A DNA stretch of 64,000 nucleotides, from NCBI RefSeq assembly GCF_038433205.1, contig NZ_JBCDNA010000003.1:62001-126000 (forward strand), in the 5' to 3' direction. A model generated the notes under the pieces. That model was not told where the DNA came from. It saw nothing but the letters and a program-made list of their open reading frames with translations, and searched no databases. A program made the translations under genes and the position numbers. The stretch comes from Lutimonas vermicola. Lineage in GTDB: Bacteria; Bacteroidota; Bacteroidia; Flavobacteriales; Flavobacteriaceae. Below, piece after piece: positions 53,388 through 62,966 of this stretch (its first letter is position 1; the number at the start of each line of letters is the position of its first letter).

Positions 53388-53413
53388 TATATTTGCATCG
53401 CGCACGATACAAA
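53388..53413. promoter_or_regulatory. Promoter -7 box with overlapping palindrome (putative OhrR/MarR operator)
   Basis: TATATTTG (53388-53395) fits TAnnTTTG. Overlapping it is TTTGCATCG (53392-53400), CGCA, CGATACAAA (53405-53413), an inverted repeat matching at 8 of 9 positions. A repressor bound here would block the promoter of the doxX-marR-nitroreductase operon. Confidence 0.6.
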
Positions 53414-53437
53414 CGTGAGCGACTAATTATATATCAC

Positions 53438-53869
53438 ATGACAAACCAGGTAGAAACATCGCTGATTCAAAATGGGTTTAGAATCTTATTGGCCGTGTTT
53501 ATGATCCTTGCGGGCTTTAGCCACCTAAGTTTTAATCGCATAGATTTTCAGGCTCAGGTTCCTGATTGGGTACCAATGAGTAAAGACCTGGTTGTTATTT
53601 TATCGGGTATCGTAGAAATTGCTTTAGGGCTGGGCCTGGCTTTTTGGAAAAAGGAACGCGTCAAATTCGGTTGGGCATTAGCCCTGTTTTTTATCCTCAT
53701 TTTTCCGGGCAATATTGCCCAATATCTTGACGGTAAAGATGCCTTTGGTGTTTTAAATTCAGACGGAGCCAGATTAGGACGTCTGTTTTTTCAACCCTTT
53801 CTTATTGTTTGGGCACTTTGGTCATCCGGTGCGTACAGGGCTTGGAGAAACAACAAAACTGAAAACTGA
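53438..53869 (+). CDS. DoxX family membrane protein
   Basis: 143 residues from ATG 53438 (TNQVETSLIQNGFRILLAVFMILAGFSHL). Four membrane helices. The arrangement FRILLAVFMILAGFSHL, VVILSGIVEIALGLGL and the C-terminal FFQPFLIVWALWSSG is that of DoxX/DoxD-like proteins, inner-membrane proteins linked to redox and oxidative-stress tolerance. It overlaps the regulator gene start by one base. Confidence 0.85.
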   Translation: MTNQVETSLIQNGFRILLAVFMILAGFSHLSFNRIDFQAQVPDWVPMSKDLVVILSGIVEIALGLGLAFWKKERVKFGWALALFFILIFPGNIAQYLDGKDAFGVLNSDGARLGRLFFQPFLIVWALWSSGAYRAWRNNKTEN

Positions 53870-54354
53870 TGAATGATACTCAACTACAATTAAGCAATCA
53901 AATCTGCTTCCCGCTATATTCAGCCTCGCGACTTATGACGCAAGCGTACAAGCCTCATTTAGATGAATTAGGCATTACCTATCCTCAATATTTGGTGCTC
54001 ATGGTCTTGTGGGAAAACGATGGCCTCACTGTGAATCAGATCAGTGGCAAACTGCTCCTAAAAACCAATACCCTATCTCCTTTACTAAAACGCATGGAGC
54101 ATATGAAACTTTTGAAGCGCAGCCGTTCCAAAGAAGATGAAAGAACCGTTATCATTGAATTAACGACTGAAGGCAAGCAGCTAAAAACCAAAGCACTTCC
54201 AATTCCTGAAAAATTAGTTGCCGAATTAAAATCCGATAAGATCGAATTTGAAGATCTTCTCGCATTAAAAGATACACTTTGTGAATTGATATCAGTGCTC
54301 AACACGAAAAAGGTTGTCTTAGAAAACCAAAGTGTTGAACCCATTAAAAAATAA
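53869..54354 (+). CDS. MarR family regulator, OhrR-like with reactive cysteine
   Basis: 161 residues. The N-terminal NQICFPLYSASRLMTQAYKPHL has the cysteine (Cys13) at the place of the peroxide-sensing Cys of OhrR (NQLCF). A winged helix follows (LTVNQISGKLLLKTNTLSPLLKRMEHMKLLKRSRSKEDERTVII, in parts). OhrR repressors release DNA when the Cys is oxidised by organic peroxides. It likely controls its own operon through the palindrome at 53392-53413. Confidence 0.88.
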   Translation: MNDTQLQLSNQICFPLYSASRLMTQAYKPHLDELGITYPQYLVLMVLWENDGLTVNQISGKLLLKTNTLSPLLKRMEHMKLLKRSRSKEDERTVIIELTTEGKQLKTKALPIPEKLVAELKSDKIEFEDLLALKDTLCELISVLNTKKVVLENQSVEPIKK

Positions 54355-54389
54355 AAACAAATCATATAAATACATTAAAATAGAATACT

Positions 54390-55022
54390 ATGGAATTATT
54401 AGATAAATTAAACTGGAGATATGCTGCCAAAGCTATGAACGGTGAAAAAGTACCTCAAGAAAAAATAGATAATATTATCGAGGCGATCTCATTGGCACCT
54501 ACCTCAAGCGGCCTTCAGCCTTTTGAAGTCATCGTGATCACAAATCAGGAATTGAAAGAAAAAATCAAACCAATCTCATGGAATCAATCTGTTATTACAG
54601 ACTGTTCGCATTTGTTTGTATTTGCCGCCTGGGATACCTATACCCCGGAGCGCATCAACAAGATGTTTGATTTGACAAATACCGTTCGTGGATTTAAAAA
54701 CGAAGGGTGGGAAAATTACAGACAGATGTTATTGGGAAGTTATCCTCAAAAAGACCCTGAGATCAATTTTAACCATGCCGCTAAACAAGCTTATATTGCC
54801 TTTTCACAGGCCATCGCTGCTGCTGCCTTTCAGGGAGTGGATACGACTCCTTTAGAAGGTTTTGACGCTGACGCCCTTGACGAGATATTGAATTTAAAAG
54901 AAAAAGGACTGAGAAGTTGTGTCATGCTTCCTGTTGGCTACAGAGATGCTGAAAATGACTGGCTGGTCAATCTTAAAAAAGTTCGAAAAAGCAAAGAAGA
55001 TTTAGTAACGTTGATAAAGTAA
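54390..55022 (+). CDS. NAD(P)H-dependent nitroreductase family oxidoreductase
   Basis: 210 residues, the full length for NfsB-like FMN enzymes. Start ELLDKLNWRYAAKAMNGEKVP, then APTSSGLQPFEVIVI near 36-50 and LKEKGLRSCVMLPVGYRDAENDW at the C-terminal end are typical. It reduces nitro compounds or quinones using FMN. It is the third gene of the operon with DoxX and the OhrR-like repressor, which fits a role against electrophiles or oxidants. Confidence 0.92.
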   Translation: MELLDKLNWRYAAKAMNGEKVPQEKIDNIIEAISLAPTSSGLQPFEVIVITNQELKEKIKPISWNQSVITDCSHLFVFAAWDTYTPERINKMFDLTNTVRGFKNEGWENYRQMLLGSYPQKDPEINFNHAAKQAYIAFSQAIAAAAFQGVDTTPLEGFDADALDEILNLKEKGLRSCVMLPVGYRDAENDWLVNLKKVRKSKEDLVTLIK

Positions 55023-55037
55023 TAAATTGACCCTAAA

Positions 55038-55074
55038 ACAAAAAAAGCCCAAAGAATATTCTTTGGGTTTTTTT
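55038..55074. terminator. Bidirectional terminator between nitroreductase and M1 peptidase genes
   Basis: CCCAAAGAATATTCTTTGGG (55048-55067) is a perfect 20-bp palindrome with A7 before and T7 after. It serves both convergent genes; the peptidase stop codon lies inside its T-tract. Confidence 0.92.
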
Positions 55075-56659
55075 ATTTCTCTTCAAACAAAAGCCAAACC
55101 TCAGGATCAATCAATACCTCCTCGGGTTTCGACTCAAGCTCATATTCAACACTTGTTGACTTTTCTGTTAATTCAACAGTTTCGGTCCTTATCACCCCGT
55201 TCTGAACGATCCCAAATTCAACAGGAACATCAAAAATATGGTGCGATTGAACCTGCTCGATATTGATTTTGAGTTTCCCGTTTTTGAATTTCCAGTTCCA
55301 CTTAAGTTCAGGATAACCTTTAAGAAACAACCATTGTGCAAAGAAGCCCTTCAGATCCTCTCCCGAAACCTCCTCCATTACTTTCCTGAAGTCTTCAGTC
55401 ATGGCATTGGCATTTTGAAAATTCTTGTAATAAGCCCGAATTCCTTTCCAAAAAACCTCATCGCCAAGCTTGTGCCTGAGCATATTGAGCACCCACCCGC
55501 CTTTTTGATAGGTATTGCGGTTCAATACTTTCAGAGGGTCCTTAATGGAATTGTCAACCACGGGAGAAGGGTTTTCCTTATAATATGCTATAACTTCCTC
55601 GCGATCCTGAATCAACTCTTTTTTTCTTATATCGTTTCCATCAACCGATTCCTGATATAAGATGGCAAAATAGGTTGCAAATCCTTCACTGAGCCAAACA
55701 TGGTTCCAGCTATTTTCACTGGCCGAATTGCCGAACCATTGATGTGCAATCTCATGAGCCATCAATCGTTGAATTTCTTTTTTGCCTGTAATTGATTTTT
55801 CGTTATATGCAATGGTTCCTGCATTCTCAAGCCCTCCCCAGGCAGTTTTAGCCTGCATATTGGTAAGCTTGGCATAGGAATATGGCCCAACCTCATTGAT
55901 AAAATAATTTAAAATCTTTGTCGCTTCCTCAAAATCGGTAAATCCCTCTAATCTGTTTTCAGGATATACCCAGGCACTTACCTCTATGTCGCCAACCTTT
56001 CCCAGGAATGTACTGGCAAATTTCGTAACTCCAATCGTAACCACCTTGGTCGCTACCGGTGCCGGCTCCACATATCTTGTAAGTTTGAGTCCATTGCCCA
56101 GGTTGCTTTCTTCAATCTTTTTCCCTGTGGCAATAACATCGTAATATTCTGGAGCTGTAATTCTAAATTCAACCGACGCCTTGTCTGAAGGATGATCTAC
56201 ACAAGGCAGCCAGTACCTTGCCAAATTTGGCCAGTTATCACCAAAAAAAGAGCGCTGACCATATTTTGTCTTGTCGATTACCAAACCCTTTTCAGGGATT
56301 CCATGATACTGTATCCTATAGGTACGGATCCTTGTGCCCTCCTGAGCTGGTTGGATCACTATTTTGTGATTTGCGTAGGTATAATTGACCTTGCCATTTC
56401 CATTGAAGACCCCTGTCAATTCCATTCCGAAATTCCCTGATTTTTGAATCAGGTCCAAGGCAAATGAATCTTCAATATTTTCTAAATCCACTGTAACTAA
56501 AGCTTCTCCAAGAATCTCATTGCTTTGATCATTTAGTGTTAGGTTAAAAATGTAGTTCTGCACTTCAGCAGATGTATTCCTCTTGTAAACATCCTGAGCA
56601 AAGGAAGAAATCGCAAGGGTTAAACCAAGAAAAAGGGTAAAAATATATTTTTTATACAT
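55073..56659 (-). CDS. M1 family metallopeptidase (aminopeptidase)
   Basis: 528 residues with a signal peptide (about 1-21, ending SFAQ), so periplasmic or secreted. Catalytic motifs: the substrate-binding GGLENAGTIAY near 276-286 and the zinc site HEIAHQWFG near 305-313, with the second zinc Glu in WLSEGFATY about 20 residues on. It cuts single amino acids from peptide N-termini. The protein is shorter than full PepN, lacking its large C-terminal helical domain, as usual for such Bacteroidota members. Confidence 0.93.
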   Translation of the reverse strand: MYKKYIFTLFLGLTLAISSFAQDVYKRNTSAEVQNYIFNLTLNDQSNEILGEALVTVDLENIEDSFALDLIQKSGNFGMELTGVFNGNGKVNYTYANHKIVIQPAQEGTRIRTYRIQYHGIPEKGLVIDKTKYGQRSFFGDNWPNLARYWLPCVDHPSDKASVEFRITAPEYYDVIATGKKIEESNLGNGLKLTRYVEPAPVATKVVTIGVTKFASTFLGKVGDIEVSAWVYPENRLEGFTDFEEATKILNYFINEVGPYSYAKLTNMQAKTAWGGLENAGTIAYNEKSITGKKEIQRLMAHEIAHQWFGNSASENSWNHVWLSEGFATYFAILYQESVDGNDIRKKELIQDREEVIAYYKENPSPVVDNSIKDPLKVLNRNTYQKGGWVLNMLRHKLGDEVFWKGIRAYYKNFQNANAMTEDFRKVMEEVSGEDLKGFFAQWLFLKGYPELKWNWKFKNGKLKINIEQVQSHHIFDVPVEFGIVQNGVIRTETVELTEKSTSVEYELESKPEEVLIDPEVWLLFEEK

Positions 56660-56691
56660 AGGATAAAATTTCGATTATATTTATCTTAAAT

Positions 56692-57894
56692 CTAAGGAGT
56701 CGCTGCTTTGTATATAACGGCCTCACTAAAAGTTGTTATTTGAAATTCGGCCCCGGACATGGCGATAAAACTCTCCCCCTTTTTCAAGTTTAGTGAACTG
56801 TTTTTTTCAGTCACCTCTGCTTCGCCTTCCATAATGATATAGATTTCGACTGAAACTGTTTTGCCCGAATAAGAATTTTCAGGGCTGATCAACAGTTCAC
56901 TTAGTTCAAAATCAGGAGCAGGGCTCACATATTTTCTTTCAATGCCACCGGCTTGTACATCGCCTGCTAAAATCCTTGGGGTTGTCTCCTCAAAAACCAC
57001 GTGTTTCAATAATTCCGGGACATCCACGTGCTTTTGGGTTAAACCTCCCCTTAACACATTGTCAGAATTTGCCATTAATTCCATATTCTGTCCTTCCAGA
57101 TAGGCATGAGGTACTCCTGCATCCTGAAAGACAGCCTGTCCTTTTTTTACATTGACAATATTGAAAAAATAGATTGAATATATACCCCTGTCATAGTTTC
57201 CTTTGCCCTGATTTAAAAGGAATGCCTTTGCCGCCCAATAATCCGGGCTGGACCTGTCAATTTTCCCCTCATAAAACAAGGGCATAATCCCTTCGATCAG
57301 GGGTTTTAATATGGAATTGCTTTCCTCAACTCCTAACTCCATCACATACTGATACAGTGCTTTATATCCTCCTTTTTTAAATATGGGAAGCAGGTGGCTA
57401 AACATTTGTTTGTCGTTAAGAAGCTTTATTAATTGAGCCTTGGGTAAAAATCCGTGTAGCAACCAAAAATCACCAAGAGCCACCATAATCTCCGGTTTAT
57501 GATTATCATCTTTGTAATTCCGATATGGAGCAGTTAATGGAATCCCTTGTTCATTTTCCAGTTGAAACCCTTTTTCAGCTTCCTTTTTTGAGGGATGGAC
57601 TTGTATGGAAAGCATCTTGTGAACATCCAAAACTTTGAGTAGAAATGGCAATTTGCCAAAAGCTTTAAACGTTTGTTCTCCTAATAGTGATCGCGGACTG
57701 GTTTCTAATAAAGCATCCAAAGGCACTTCTCCGCCCTCAACCTCAACCAAAGCCGGTGCACTTACATGAGCTCCCAGCCAATATTCTGCATATGGCCTCT
57801 GATCTGGTTCAATACCCAGCAGGGCAGGAATAAATTTTTGCCCTCCCCAGGCATAATGCTGTATACGGCCTTTTAAGGCAAATACCTTTTTCAT
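56692..57894 (-). CDS. manA: Mannose-6-phosphate isomerase, class I
   Basis: 400 residues. It interconverts mannose-6-phosphate and fructose-6-phosphate in the cytoplasm. Motifs: IQHYAWGGQKFIPALLG at the N-terminus, the zinc-site QVHPSKKEAE near 96-105 and the DDNHKPEIMVAL stretch near 128-139, with a cupin fold C-terminus (GVPHAYLEGQNMELMANSDNVLRGG in parts). It lies 32 bp upstream of the M1 peptidase gene on the same strand, so the two may be co-transcribed, though they are not functionally linked. Confidence 0.95.
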   Translation of the reverse strand: MKKVFALKGRIQHYAWGGQKFIPALLGIEPDQRPYAEYWLGAHVSAPALVEVEGGEVPLDALLETSPRSLLGEQTFKAFGKLPFLLKVLDVHKMLSIQVHPSKKEAEKGFQLENEQGIPLTAPYRNYKDDNHKPEIMVALGDFWLLHGFLPKAQLIKLLNDKQMFSHLLPIFKKGGYKALYQYVMELGVEESNSILKPLIEGIMPLFYEGKIDRSSPDYWAAKAFLLNQGKGNYDRGIYSIYFFNIVNVKKGQAVFQDAGVPHAYLEGQNMELMANSDNVLRGGLTQKHVDVPELLKHVVFEETTPRILAGDVQAGGIERKYVSPAPDFELSELLISPENSYSGKTVSVEIYIIMEGEAEVTEKNSSLNLKKGESFIAMSGAEFQITTFSEAVIYKAATP

Positions 57895-58159
57895 ACATTT
57901 CTTTTCAAGGTTCGAATATAATCAATAATGACAAAAATGATAAGGCCAACCTTTGGAATTCAATATCATTTGATCCTGTTAGAAGCAGCGATTACTCATA
58001 AAAGAGCCTGTTTTGAAAGGATAAACCTTACATGGAGAACGGCAATAAAAGCAACTTATGGTTTTGTTTCCTGTAATTTTGACATAAAACAAACGCTTAT
58101 TTGAGATCCTTCAGGGATCAAGAGGCTCGATATAAAACTTTTTACTTTCTTTGTTAACC

Positions 58160-58726
58160 ATGAATCATCAGGAATCAGAAAATCTAATCGAATTATTAAA
58201 AAGAGGGGACCAAAAGACTTTGGAAAAAATATATCTCGAAAACAGAGAGGGGTTTATCAATTTTTCAAAAAAATACAATGTTGACGAAAATGATGCGATA
58301 GACATTTACCAGGATTCTATCCTTATTTTAAGAGAGAATGCCATCAATGGGAAAATTGATCATCTGCAAAGTAATATTTCAACATACCTCTTTGCCATAG
58401 GAAAATATAAGATATACCATAATTTCAGGGTCCAGTCAAAAATAGAAATGACAAATGATTTTAATCTTGTCGAAGAAAATGTAGATTTTGATGTTAACCT
58501 TTATGGCCCCGTTTTAACTAAAGAACAGGAGTTATTAAAAAAATACTATGATCAGTTAGGTGATAGATGCAAAAGTATCTTAAATTTGTTCTATTATCAG
58601 GGATACAATCTTGATGAAATCAGAGCAATTCTGAATTATAGCAATAAAAAAGTTTTAAAAAGCCAAAAATCACGCTGTATCAAGCAACTGAAAGATTTGG
58701 TAAATAAGCATTATGGAAAATCATGA
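58160..58726 (+). CDS. RNA polymerase ECF-type sigma factor
   Basis: 188 residues from ATG 58160 (an upstream in-frame TTG at 58151 is less likely). Sigma region 2 (about 22-90: NVDENDAIDIYQDSILIL) and region 4 (about 125-175: DRCKSILNLFYYQGYNLDEIRAIL, in parts) are both visible. It overlaps the next gene by 14 bp, as in sigma/anti-sigma pairs. The 265 bp upstream contain a short inverted repeat GATCC-TTCAG-GGATC but no clear consensus box. Confidence 0.85.
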   Translation: MNHQESENLIELLKRGDQKTLEKIYLENREGFINFSKKYNVDENDAIDIYQDSILILRENAINGKIDHLQSNISTYLFAIGKYKIYHNFRVQSKIEMTNDFNLVEENVDFDVNLYGPVLTKEQELLKKYYDQLGDRCKSILNLFYYQGYNLDEIRAILNYSNKKVLKSQKSRCIKQLKDLVNKHYGKS

Positions 58727-59459
58727 TTTGATCGATCGTTATTTTGAAAATTCTCTTCGTCCAAAAGAGCAACAACGCTTTAATGAGCTTTTGCAAAACG
58801 ATTTGAATTTTAAAAACGAATTCCTGTTTCAAAAAAACCTTAAACAGGTTATTGCAGCGAATCAAAAAGAAGAGCTGAAATCTGTGCTGTCCAATATTGA
58901 AGAGAGGGCAAAAAAGCGTTCGCCATTTGCATCAGTGCCTAAAAAATGGCTTGTTGCTGCTTCTGTAATGATCATTATGGGTATAACTACCTGGATACTG
59001 CAAAAAACTTATTACCCTACCAATGAGGCTATCTATGCTGAATATTTTAAAGCAGACAGAAATACAATTCAACCTGTAGTCAGGGGAGAAGCTTTAAACA
59101 CTATTGAATACAGAGCCTTTGTGGCTTATGAGGCAGAAGATTACTACAAGGCAATCAACCTGTTCAATTCTGTAAAGCACCCGGATGCCACTTATATACT
59201 TTATTATAAAGGCCTTTGCTACTTGGCTGTAGGTAAATCGTATAAAGCTATTGAATTGTTATCTCTTGTAAGCAATGAAGTTGAGGTTGAAGGCCCATCT
59301 GCTGAATTAAATGCAAAATCAAAATGGTTTCTGGCCTTGGCTTACCTTCAAAATAACGAGAATGAAAAGGCTGTATCACAGCTGAAATTGACCGCAAACA
59401 ATCCGGTTTCAATGTTCAAAAAACAGGAAGCAAACGAAATCCTGGAATATCTACAGTAA
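58713..59459 (+). CDS. Membrane anti-sigma-like protein with TPR-like periplasmic part
   Basis: 248 residues. N-terminal 1-60 (IDRYFENSLRPKEQQRFNELL) is the short helical cytoplasmic part found in Bacteroidota anti-sigma-like proteins; one membrane helix at about 79-96 (KKWLVAASVMIIMGITTWIL). The periplasmic part (about 130-240) has two or three TPR-like helical hairpins (YYKAINLFNSV, KGLCYLAVGKSYKAIELL, FLALAYLQNNENEKAVSQL). It starts within the sigma gene. The partner role is inferred. Confidence 0.68.
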   Translation: MENHDLIDRYFENSLRPKEQQRFNELLQNDLNFKNEFLFQKNLKQVIAANQKEELKSVLSNIEERAKKRSPFASVPKKWLVAASVMIIMGITTWILQKTYYPTNEAIYAEYFKADRNTIQPVVRGEALNTIEYRAFVAYEAEDYYKAINLFNSVKHPDATYILYYKGLCYLAVGKSYKAIELLSLVSNEVEVEGPSAELNAKSKWFLALAYLQNNENEKAVSQLKLTANNPVSMFKKQEANEILEYLQ

Positions 59460-62321
59460 TTATCTGAATCTTTTAATTAGGAAAGTGATTATGATGAGCC
59501 CGCAAATGGATAAAACCATCCAGATGACAGGATACATTGTATTTTTAATTTTAATTGGATCTGTTTGTCCGTTAATAACAAACCCCGACCAATAATAGGG
59601 ATGTTTTAACGCAGTGTCAGATGTTTTGTCAAGATAATCCAGTTTTGCCCGCCTTAATGCTTCGCTCTTACTTTTCCCCTTTTTCAAGTACCTGTAAAAA
59701 TCAACCATAATGGTTTTTGTTTCCTTATCCGGAACTTTCCATAAACTCATCATTACGGATGGTATCCCTGAATAGTGAAACGCCCTGGCCATACTCATCA
59801 CACCTTCTCCTTTCTCAATCTTTCCAAATCCTGTGTTACATGCACTCAATACCACTAAATTTGCCTGAGAATGTGACATGTATATTTCAGAAGCTGTAAG
59901 TTCACCATCTTCAAACAATAACCTGTTATAGAGGGAGTTTTCATTATCGATTTCAGCGTGCATGGCAAGATGTAATATTGAGAACTCTTTTTTGTGTAAC
60001 ATAAAATTCTCTTTTTTTGCTTCCTCTCCCACGAATTTCTCACCGTTTGTTAAAGAGGCAATTTGATCAATTTCGCTTTTGCTTGAGGCTAATTCCTTCC
60101 CCTCAGTATACATTGGGGCAAATCCGGCCCAATCCTTAGGAGTATCATATTTAAAAAACTCTTTTTGTAATTCAAGAAATATCCTTGCCGAACCATTATA
60201 ACTAACGTTATACTTTTCAATCAGCAACGACCCGTCAGAAGATCGAAGAATTTCGAAAGGAATATAATTCAACACATTATCCGCCACAATAACAAGGTTT
60301 CTTTTTTCCCGATCAAACTGCTGTCCCAACAAGTACATAAAAAGATCATAACTCAACTCATCAATATTATCCCTATTTGATAAATGATGTTTAAAATCAT
60401 TGGTAATATTGATAAGTTTGTCTGCGATGTCCGCCCTCAGCAAACTTATTGTGTCCTTTCTAATGTTAAAGCTAAATAAGCTATGTTCTCCCAAAAAATA
60501 AGTAATCATTTGAGTATCATCGTCTAACTGAGCCTGCACATCTTCAATTTCTAATAAAACTTTCGCTGAATTTATACTTTTAAATTTTGGATAATTCTTG
60601 TAAAAATCCTTGTATATGCTGTCCAGCTTATGGCTTAATCGAATACTCTCATCTAAAAGCGACTGATAAAGTTCCTTATCGGGCTCGCTTGAGCTCTTTT
60701 CAAAAAAGATATCCATCTTAACCTTTTCCAAGGCTGTTTTTGTCGTTTGTTCTAAATTGAGCTTTATCTCTGGTATTTCACCATAAGCCCTGTATTCAAT
60801 TCCTTGCAGTCCTTTCAGTAAGGTGGTATTGCGATTTGTCTCTGATAGCTCAAATGCCTTTTGAAGGTATTTATGCTCTTGCGTTTCATGATAAAGCAAC
60901 CAGCAAAGGCCTAGGTCTGTTTCAAAGACCTCCCTGTATTTATTAGCAAAATCTATCCGGGAACGATCGGATGAAAAATTATTCTGAGTGTGTGTTATCA
61001 AGGCTATTTTCTGATCTACCAACCTGTAAGCCTCAAGCAGGTTTTGAATTTTCTGATCCTTTTCATAGATTTCAATATACCAATCACCCAGAAGCATTAA
61101 CGAATTTAGGGCTTGTAAGGGGCCTATTACGGTTCCCAAATCTTCTTTGTCGTAATTGGCGGCTGCAAGGCTCATTTGTACATGGTCTGCAAACTTGAAT
61201 GCATCTTTTTTTAGTTTATACAATTTTGCCAATTGCAGGTAATTCTCGGCAACTAAATCACTTTTATCCCCGTATATTTCAATATTTGATTTTAATGCTT
61301 CGAGCAGTAATCTTTCAGCTTCATCAAGGTGGATACCCCTGTCAAGATACAACTGGGCCAAAAAATTCCTGGCGTTTGCCAAGTACTGCCTGCTGTTTAT
61401 TCTCTTGCCAATTTCTATAGCCTTTTTGTAATACGCTTCTGCCTTGTCAAATTTTTTGACCAACATATAAGAATTTCCAAGGTCATAGTAGGTTTCACAG
61501 GTCCACCTGTGCCATTGACCGTAAGTCGATATTCTGATTTTTAGATTTTTCTCAAGTAAAGTTACAGCCTCCTCATATTTTTCCTCGGCTTCTAAAATAT
61601 TGGCATACGTGGTATACACAAACGTCATATTTGGATTAAACTCTCCATAAGAAATCAAGCCCTTTTCCATGGCCTTTTCAGCATAGATCTCTGCTTTGGA
61701 TAATTCTCCTGAATAGAAATAGATCAGAGCCATCCCAACATACACATCCGAAAGGAAATTCTTTGGTTGTCCGCTTTTTAAAAGCAGCGTTTCGGCCTGT
61801 CGATAAAGTTCCATGGCCTTTTGATTTTGCCCCAGGTCGCCAAAGACAAGGGCGAGGTTATACGCTGAAACTGCCAAGGCATATGGATCAGTTTTTATTC
61901 TTTTTTTGATATCGAAAGACTTTTCATAATAATAGGTAGTACTATCGTAATCTGCTTTAAAATAGTGGTTTATACCAATTGTATTATAACTGTCGGCAAT
62001 ATTTAAACTATCGAAATGTTTAAGGGAGATTAAAAGGGATGATCTTGCCAGCTTTGTGGATTCTTCATAATTCCCGAGGCTTTGCACAACTTTGGCCTTG
62101 GTCTGATAGGTAGTGGCAAAGAATTTCTCATCGGCGTTTTGAGTTTTTAACTTGGCTAATAACTCGTCGAGAATTTGATCTGCTTTGCTAAACTTGCCTG
62201 CACGGTTAAGTTCTGCTGCTAATCTGTTTTGATTGATGACATAGTCCTTTTCGATGGCCTGAGACCAAACAAAAGATGGGCCTAATAAAAGTAAACATAT
62301 ATATAATAATCGCTTAACCAC
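59460..62321 (-). CDS. TPR and CHAT-domain (caspase-like) protein, exported and membrane-anchored
   Basis: 953 residues, starting at GTG 62321. Signal sequence about 1-21 (LLYICLLLLGPSFVWSQ). About ten tetratricopeptide repeats cover about 30-420. The C-terminal CHAT peptidase domain (about 640-915) has the catalytic His788 (HLAMHAE) and Cys828 (VVLSACNTGFG), followed by GVMSMARAFHYSGIPSVMMSLW, all hallmarks. A last membrane helix at 929-949 precedes a short basic tail. It converges with the sigma/anti-sigma pair, 0 bp apart. A periplasmic protease that senses or cleaves partners is inferred. Confidence 0.9.
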   Translation of the reverse strand: MVKRLLYICLLLLGPSFVWSQAIEKDYVINQNRLAAELNRAGKFSKADQILDELLAKLKTQNADEKFFATTYQTKAKVVQSLGNYEESTKLARSSLLISLKHFDSLNIADSYNTIGINHYFKADYDSTTYYYEKSFDIKKRIKTDPYALAVSAYNLALVFGDLGQNQKAMELYRQAETLLLKSGQPKNFLSDVYVGMALIYFYSGELSKAEIYAEKAMEKGLISYGEFNPNMTFVYTTYANILEAEEKYEEAVTLLEKNLKIRISTYGQWHRWTCETYYDLGNSYMLVKKFDKAEAYYKKAIEIGKRINSRQYLANARNFLAQLYLDRGIHLDEAERLLLEALKSNIEIYGDKSDLVAENYLQLAKLYKLKKDAFKFADHVQMSLAAANYDKEDLGTVIGPLQALNSLMLLGDWYIEIYEKDQKIQNLLEAYRLVDQKIALITHTQNNFSSDRSRIDFANKYREVFETDLGLCWLLYHETQEHKYLQKAFELSETNRNTTLLKGLQGIEYRAYGEIPEIKLNLEQTTKTALEKVKMDIFFEKSSSEPDKELYQSLLDESIRLSHKLDSIYKDFYKNYPKFKSINSAKVLLEIEDVQAQLDDDTQMITYFLGEHSLFSFNIRKDTISLLRADIADKLINITNDFKHHLSNRDNIDELSYDLFMYLLGQQFDREKRNLVIVADNVLNYIPFEILRSSDGSLLIEKYNVSYNGSARIFLELQKEFFKYDTPKDWAGFAPMYTEGKELASSKSEIDQIASLTNGEKFVGEEAKKENFMLHKKEFSILHLAMHAEIDNENSLYNRLLFEDGELTASEIYMSHSQANLVVLSACNTGFGKIEKGEGVMSMARAFHYSGIPSVMMSLWKVPDKETKTIMVDFYRYLKKGKSKSEALRRAKLDYLDKTSDTALKHPYYWSGFVINGQTDPIKIKNTMYPVIWMVLSICGLIIITFLIKRFR

Positions 62322-62384
62322 CTATAATCTTGAATCTATATGAACGTAAATATAAACTAAGTTATCAAATTGAGGTTTCTAAAT

Positions 62385-62966
62385 CTAAGATTGATTCGAA
62401 CGGCTTCTTTCTTCAGCGATATGCTCAAGCTCCTTGTACCACTGTTCTCCAAATTTGCGCACGAGTGCTTGTTTTACAAATTTATATACCGGAACACTTA
62501 ATTCTTTCCCCAGGTTACAGGCATCGTCACAAATTTCCCAACGGTCGTAATTCACGGCTGCAAATTCACTATACTGTTTAATCCTTATCGGATATAAATG
62601 GCAAGACACCGGTTTTTTAAAGCTTATTTCACCTTGATTATATGCTTCCTCTATACCACATAGGGCTACTTTTTTTTCGTCGTAGATTACATAGGCGCAA
62701 TCAGCTCCATTAATCAGTGTGGTTTCATGTTCGCCAAGTTCATTCGTTGTATATGCCCCTTGTTTCTTTATGGCCTCAAGACCTTCCTTTCTTAAGTATT
62801 TTTCGAGGATTGGAAGTATTTCCTGAAGAACGGGCAACTCATCTTTCTCAAGTGGAGCACCGGCATCACCATTAACGCAGCAGGCTCCTTTACATGCACT
62901 TAGGTTGCAAATAAATTCTTTTTCAAGGATCTCCTCTGAAACTATGGTTTTATCAAGTTGAAACAT
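62385..62966 (-). CDS. DUF3109 family cysteine-rich protein
   Basis: 193 residues. The N-terminal FICNLSACKGACCVNGDAGAPLEKDEL (Cys at positions 20, 25, 29 and 30) is the signature of DUF3109, related to the YkgJ zinc/iron-cluster proteins. Further cysteines near 88, 102, 120, 145 and 149 could complete a metal site. The family is conserved in Bacteroidota, function unknown. It lies downstream of the CHAT gene's promoter region and diverges from marC. Confidence 0.85.
   Translation of the reverse strand: MFQLDKTIVSEEILEKEFICNLSACKGACCVNGDAGAPLEKDELPVLQEILPILEKYLRKEGLEAIKKQGAYTTNELGEHETTLINGADCAYVIYDEKKVALCGIEEAYNQGEISFKKPVSCHLYPIRIKQYSEFAAVNYDRWEICDDACNLGKELSVPVYKFVKQALVRKFGEQWYKELEHIAEERSRSNQS

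Noticed and set aside
55238..55660. 140-codon plus-strand frame
   Set aside because: Antisense to the well-supported M1 peptidase gene; its translation looks random.
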